DNA of 64,000 nt from Cyclobacteriaceae bacterium (GTDB lineage: Bacteria; Bacteroidota; Bacteroidia; Cytophagales; Cyclobacteriaceae). A program made the position numbers and the translations under genes. The stretch is taken from positions 36,167 through 100,166 of the forward strand of contig JANQKF010000029.1 in the NCBI GenBank assembly GCA_028281285.1, read 5' to 3'. Shown piece by piece: positions 62,101-64,000 of the stretch. The notes beneath the pieces are model-generated. The model had not been told where the DNA came from. It worked only from the letters and a program-made list of their open reading frames with translations, and ran no database searches. Every line of letters starts with the position of its first letter. Position 1 is the stretch's first letter.

Positions 62101-64000
62101 TCCAGTTGGAACTGACAATTGCCCGGTAACCACTACATTGACAGCGGGCTTGGCCAGCGGAGCTACCTTCCCAATTGGAACAACAACGGTGACCCATACC
62201 GCTACCGATGCTTCTGGTAATACAGCTTCGACCTCCTTCAACGTAACAGTGACCGGTATTCCACCACAAATTGTAGTGCCGGCCAATATTACGGTCAATA
62301 CTGATGTAGGAGAATGCGGAGCTATTGTAAACTTTGAGGCCTCCGAGACTACAGCGATACCGGCATCAACGATTACTTATGATATTCAGCCAGGCAGTTT
62401 CTTTGCGGTAGGTACCACTACGGTTACCGCAACCGCCACTAATCCAGTGGGGACTTCTTCCGCTTCTTTCATGGTGACTGTAGAGGACAATGAAGCGTCA
62501 AACGTGGTGACCCAGGATATCACGATTGCTTTGGATGAAAATGGTAAAGCCACGATCGCAGCTGGCGATATTGACAATGGCTCAACTGACGCTTGTGGTA
62601 TTCAGAGCATTGCGTTGGATAAAAGCAGCTTTGATTGTTCGAGTTTAGGCGCTAATACGGTGACCTTGACAGTGACTGACGTGAATGGCAATGAAAGCAG
62701 TGGTACAGCTACGATCACCGTAGTCGATACTGCCGGTCCTATGATTATCACCAATCCAATCACTATTCAGTTGGATGAAAACGGTAGTGCAAGTATTACC
62801 ACTCAGGATGTAGACGGAGGCACATATGATAACTGTGGAGTAGCCAGTGTTACTATAGATATCACCAGCTTTAATTGTGAGAACCTTGGAAACAACACCG
62901 TAACCATCACCGCCACCGATGTAAATGACAATGTCTCTACCGCAGAAGTAACAGTAATAGTGGAAGATATCCTTCCGCCAGTTGTCGGCACAAAAGATAT
63001 CTCTGTAGAGCTTGATGAAAACGGTCAGGCCACTATAAATCCGGAAGATGTACTGATCTTAAGCGAAGAGGATATCGTAACAGGTCAGGAGTGTGAGGTA
63101 AGCAAAGCCTCCTACCATGCGATGTGGTTGAGCAAGTATGTGAAGACCAAGTCCAGAAAAGGATGGGGTTGGTGGAGATACCGTCAATATCCTCAAAACA
63201 CGCGTTTTGTCTTTGATGCTGAAGGAGGAAGTCTGGTAAAAAACACCGATGGTTCCGCTTCAGTATCCGGAACACTAAAAAGCACCTCGGACGCTACTGA
63301 TCAGTGGGCTGTGACGCTAATCCTTGTTAATGGCAGAAACTGGAGTGAATGGAGTGGATTAGGTAGAAGTTATAAGGATGAAAAAGGATTAGCCGGAGAT
63401 AATTATTTAGACTGGACCTACTATGAGATGGGGGGAGGCAGTAAGCTGACCGGCCTGGGCAGAAATGCCGGAGACGAAGTGGAACTAAGCCACGCTCCAT
63501 CCGATTACAGGTACGGATTCCAGGTAGGAGAAGCCGCTAATAGCAAGAACGGTAACTACGGCATGAGTGGTTGGTTCTTCTACACCAACAGAGCCGGCAA
63601 AGAAGTCCAAGGCGACTTTAACTTAGATATTACGAACTGTGTAGATCAGCCCGTACCAGAAGGTACAGTGATCACCTCTGACAACTGCTCTATTGTAAAC
63701 ACTAGTCTTGATCAAAGCACCTTTACCTGCAATGATTTAGGCCAGACCACGGTGAATTTGACCGTGACCGACCAGAGTGGAAACACAACAACGGTAGCGG
63801 TAGAAGTGACTGTATTGGATGAGATTGCACCGACCGCAGTCGCGCAGAACATCACGGTGAGCTTAGGAGCCGATGGTACAGTAACCATCGACCCAAGCCA
63901 TGTAGATGGCGGTAGCTATGACAATACCGCGTGCATCACGTTGAGCTTAGACAGAGACACCTTCGATTGCGGTGATATAGGCAGAGGCAGCTACTACTAT
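56174..64000 (+). CDS. Giant secreted adhesin-like multidomain protein (3' end outside window)
   Basis: An open frame runs from ATG 56174 to the window edge: exactly 2609 codons with no stop. A hydrophobic signal core (about residues 33-45, AFIFFLLFLLS-like) ends in MGQ near residue 48, after an unusually long basic N-terminal region. Modules in order (approximate positions) are LamG (56330-56940), YWTD-like propeller (57140-57890), DUF5011-like and Ig-like (58020-58450), Kelch propeller (58460-59440, repeats of G-R-V-L-x-x-G-G), Big2-like (59450-59670), SprB repeat (59671-59910), LamG (60090-60700), HYR pairs (60791-61273 and 62018-62500), cysteine-paired HYR-like repeats, and an aromatic-rich unique domain (63056-63640). 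Surface adhesion or gliding is suggested. A type IX secretion signal, if present, would lie beyond the window. Confidence 0.85.
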   Translation, partial: METFQHLGAVPAVFPQDIDARAIKLSKVTRNLFAFIFLLFLLSPVMGQVDANTVGYWSMNEGSGTTVGDQSANGLNGTFVGPLSFVASSAYSGAGTALNFPGSGYVRVPHNATMNTMKNSMTIEAWVYQTDNVNNAIVDRGNYNFLFMSNPNGQPGLGFYNPWGGWSYSTSSTPVNQWFHAAMTWDGNTRTLKLYTNGVLTDTFVRPSGLFFNNSELNIGRQQPDGCRCNLMNGLLDDVRLSNVVRTPSEIQDAANGTAPDTTPPTAIAQDITVQLDANGNASIIPEDIDNGSSDDSGTVFLSLDQTTFDCDDLALEGGTSAQGFFYYRAGSQQFSEGDISNGSISNLFNPNASTWSVDYDEVNDKVFYVDGNAHTLIKANKDGTNKTVIASGLGIAYGLTLDVDNQLVYLVEASGAKRVLKISYDGTTQTTIATNSYGSSSIVLDKVNNDLYFANWAGNGKIGTVKTDGTGHNESYVDTGTSSLFGGVYYVSSTNTLYWSVFNSTNAGSLMKKVGSNPPTVAFSGYSSLFGFDIDEANSQVYFVNYGSQQIVRSDLDGTNATVLASGLGGFTYQISLSHTSAGSSGTSVTLTVTDASGNTSTAIANVMIEDNIAPSITLNGAASLDVEANGTFSDPGATANDNCSATVETTGTVTLSTPGSYTLSYKAVDGSGNESETITRTVNVIAPTISVSGDPCPPSDLIATVSADVTSVVWKKDGTQVGTGTTFTATEPGSYTAEASNAGGYTVTSNAFVVNLNTIEAPAEWTATGSISVERNSVVGTKLQDGRVLLTGGYSFGNNGEKTTEIYDPATGQWTATGDMTVGRAEHNAVLLQNGKVLVTTGFNGTIGYTQSSDLYDPNTGTWSPTGNMMEPTLRATATLLNNGNVLVTGGFGPTLTKDETQIYDVASGTWSYGPNLAKDRNNHTATLLADGRVLIVGGANAYGQLPYEVEIYDPATNTISAAAPINNRRYYHSATLLNDGRVLVVGGVGSNTTAELYDPIADTWTFAAPMNRARQIHTANLLANGKVLLVGGNSSNNAISEVYDPVTNTWDDSAQMLAQRNNHASFLLNDGRVLLSGGFRTTTSEIYSSSVTISGDAEICIDGSTQLTANVAGGVWASDADGIASVDANGNVTAVSVGSTNITYTLVNTFGCTVIFNHAITVNPLPTATVVSQGFVCIGDNTGSITVTATSGTAPYEYSINGGINYQASNEFTGLAAGSYAVHIRDANGCSNSVEVVDIIQEDNISPTVITQDITVQLDANGNASITPQDIDNGSFDNCEIASITLDQTTFDCGDVAVPSSSYALDFDGINDFASVPLDGRNLSGFTFEANLRFTKRQDGSIAQWGNSVTNNNPYMLFYYQSAGNLVLKVDRNFYVMPGVVPDLDTWYHVAVIHNGTNWSLYVDGDLKRTFSAGAWEQYNATSIFFGSSHAGYFTGQMDEIRVWDDIRTQTEITDNAATTIAPGSANLIGYYRFDEGTGTTFANLVGGSDGTLFSGTAWTTETAIGGAVSGTQVTLTVTDVNGNVSTGTANVTVEDNIAPEITGPSDIDVFATSAAGAVVNYTAPVGIDNCSVTTELTAGLITGETFPIGTTLVTFTATDGSGNTASHSFNVTVTGIPPQIVVPANITVSNDAGECGAIVNFEATETTGIPASTITYDIQPGTFFPVGTTTVTAIATNAVGTSSASFTVTVEDTEAPIITSGGGTPEYVDWTSNSTGTLTSAGITVTLGAPGTTAVIGNGRFSDNSTIFSNATFFNPAIPLGENARAEFKEEGDVMVIGFSSPVTDPIFYFSNMQGDYTFNGPVTLLSGGGNGFEGITGNTIFGNPASVEGTFRISGTFTEIMMTGNDFINAGIGGDGVQIQILAAAGGASVLNDVTVFLDENGNASISVDDIDGGVTDNCGIDTRVLDVTSFDCSNVGDNTVTLTVTDIHGNSSSGTATVTVIDNIIPEITAPADINVFATSAAGAEVNYATPVGTDNCPVTTTLTAGLASGATFPIGTTTVTHTATDASGNTASTSFNVTVTGIPPQIVVPANITVNTDVGECGAIVNFEASETTAIPASTITYDIQPGSFFAVGTTTVTATATNPVGTSSASFMVTVEDNEASNVVTQDITIALDENGKATIAAGDIDNGSTDACGIQSIALDKSSFDCSSLGANTVTLTVTDVNGNESSGTATITVVDTAGPMIITNPITIQLDENGSASITTQDVDGGTYDNCGVASVTIDITSFNCENLGNNTVTITATDVNDNVSTAEVTVIVEDILPPVVGTKDISVELDENGQATINPEDVLILSEEDIVTGQECEVSKASYHAMWLSKYVKTKSRKGWGWWRYRQYPQNTRFVFDAEGGSLVKNTDGSASVSGTLKSTSDATDQWAVTLILVNGRNWSEWSGLGRSYKDEKGLAGDNYLDWTYYEMGGGSKLTGLGRNAGDEVELSHAPSDYRYGFQVGEAANSKNGNYGMSGWFFYTNRAGKEVQGDFNLDITNCVDQPVPEGTVITSDNCSIVNTSLDQSTFTCNDLGQTTVNLTVTDQSGNTTTVAVEVTVLDEIAPTAVAQNITVSLGADGTVTIDPSHVDGGSYDNTACITLSLDRDTFDCGDIGRGSYYY
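60791..61273 (+). repeat. Internal duplicated HYR pair, copy 1
   Basis: This 483-base block encodes two HYR domains (starting APEITGPSDIDVFATSAAG and IPPQIVVPANITV) and aligns without any gap to 62018-62500, exactly 1227 bases (409 codons) downstream. Many stretches are identical at both DNA and protein level, such as the codons for CGAIVNFEA and TITYDIQPG. It points to a duplication that includes the intervening unique domain boundary. Confidence 0.75.
62018..62500 (+). repeat. Internal duplicated HYR pair, copy 2
   Basis: This is the second copy of the block at 60791-61273, in the same frame and of the same length, encoding IPEITAPADINVFATSAAG and IPPQIVVPANITV. Differences are mostly synonymous or conservative, so the copies have been under selection or were made some time ago. 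Confidence 0.75.

Noticed and set aside
56174..64000. Many short minus-strand reading frames in the adhesin region
   Set aside because: They are shadows of one long plus-strand frame with consistent domain content.

Overview
The window looks like a chromosomal segment of a member of the Bacteroidota, most likely of the Cytophagales. Supporting signs are promoters of the TTG / TAnnTTTG type, an arginine pathway using ArgF' (an acylornithine carbamoyltransferase) instead of ornithine carbamoyltransferase, a FecI-FecR-TonB receptor set with an STN domain, SprB-like adhesin repeats, few Shine-Dalgarno sequences and very frequent ATGA-type gene overlaps. No rRNA, tRNA, CRISPR array, integrase or transposase was seen.

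Layout. 1-1430: end of an unknown gene, a VOC protein and intergenic DNA with two small palindromic repeats. 1431-9584: a compact arginine operon (GNAT acyltransferase, argG, argC, argD, argF', argB, argE, argH) with a repeat lodged between argE and argH. 9574-12549 (minus): small membrane protein, family 9 glycosyltransferase, and PolX with a degenerate polymerase site but an intact PHP site. 12651-18570: EVE protein, secreted unknown, pyrR-pyrB, hydrolase, cystathionine beta-synthase-like enzyme. 18756-21392: SbtA-type bicarbonate transporter, two small proteins and a divergent LysR regulator with a striking operator. 21444-24361: lipoprotein, plsC, and murI with a leader hairpin. 24411-32805: respiratory complex I genes nuoH-nuoN, with a mobile-looking four-helix-bundle (S23/IVS-type) gene between nuoH and nuoI. 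32815-37446: PurF-family protein, IscA-type protein, methylmalonyl-CoA epimerase, thiL. 37582-38830: two XRE regulators under CTCA-nn-TGAG palindromes and a DUF4920 lipoprotein.

38832-41226 is an ECF sigma factor operon whose anti-sigma protein carries a YCII domain, followed by DUF6265 and VOC proteins. 41427-44666 is a Tricorn-type protease. 44663-48836 is a FecI/FecR/TonB-dependent receptor set. 48972-52703 is a cassette of a transglutaminase-7TM protein, an ATP-grasp ligase, a small exported protein and a beta-barrel-like protein; this is the best candidate for a poorly described envelope or peptide-modification system. 53279-55885 is a one-protein signalling system (TPR, TM, histidine kinase, receiver, LuxR helix-turn-helix). 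From 56174 to the window edge runs one giant adhesin-like gene (at least 2609 codons, no stop) built of LamG, YWTD-like propeller, Kelch, SprB and HYR-like modules. Whole domains are inserted inside its HYR-like repeats.

The window combines housekeeping biosynthesis (arginine, pyrimidine, purine, thiamine, cell wall) and energy metabolism on the left and centre with envelope, signalling and surface functions on the right. Product calls rest on motif recognition by eye; no database search was possible.
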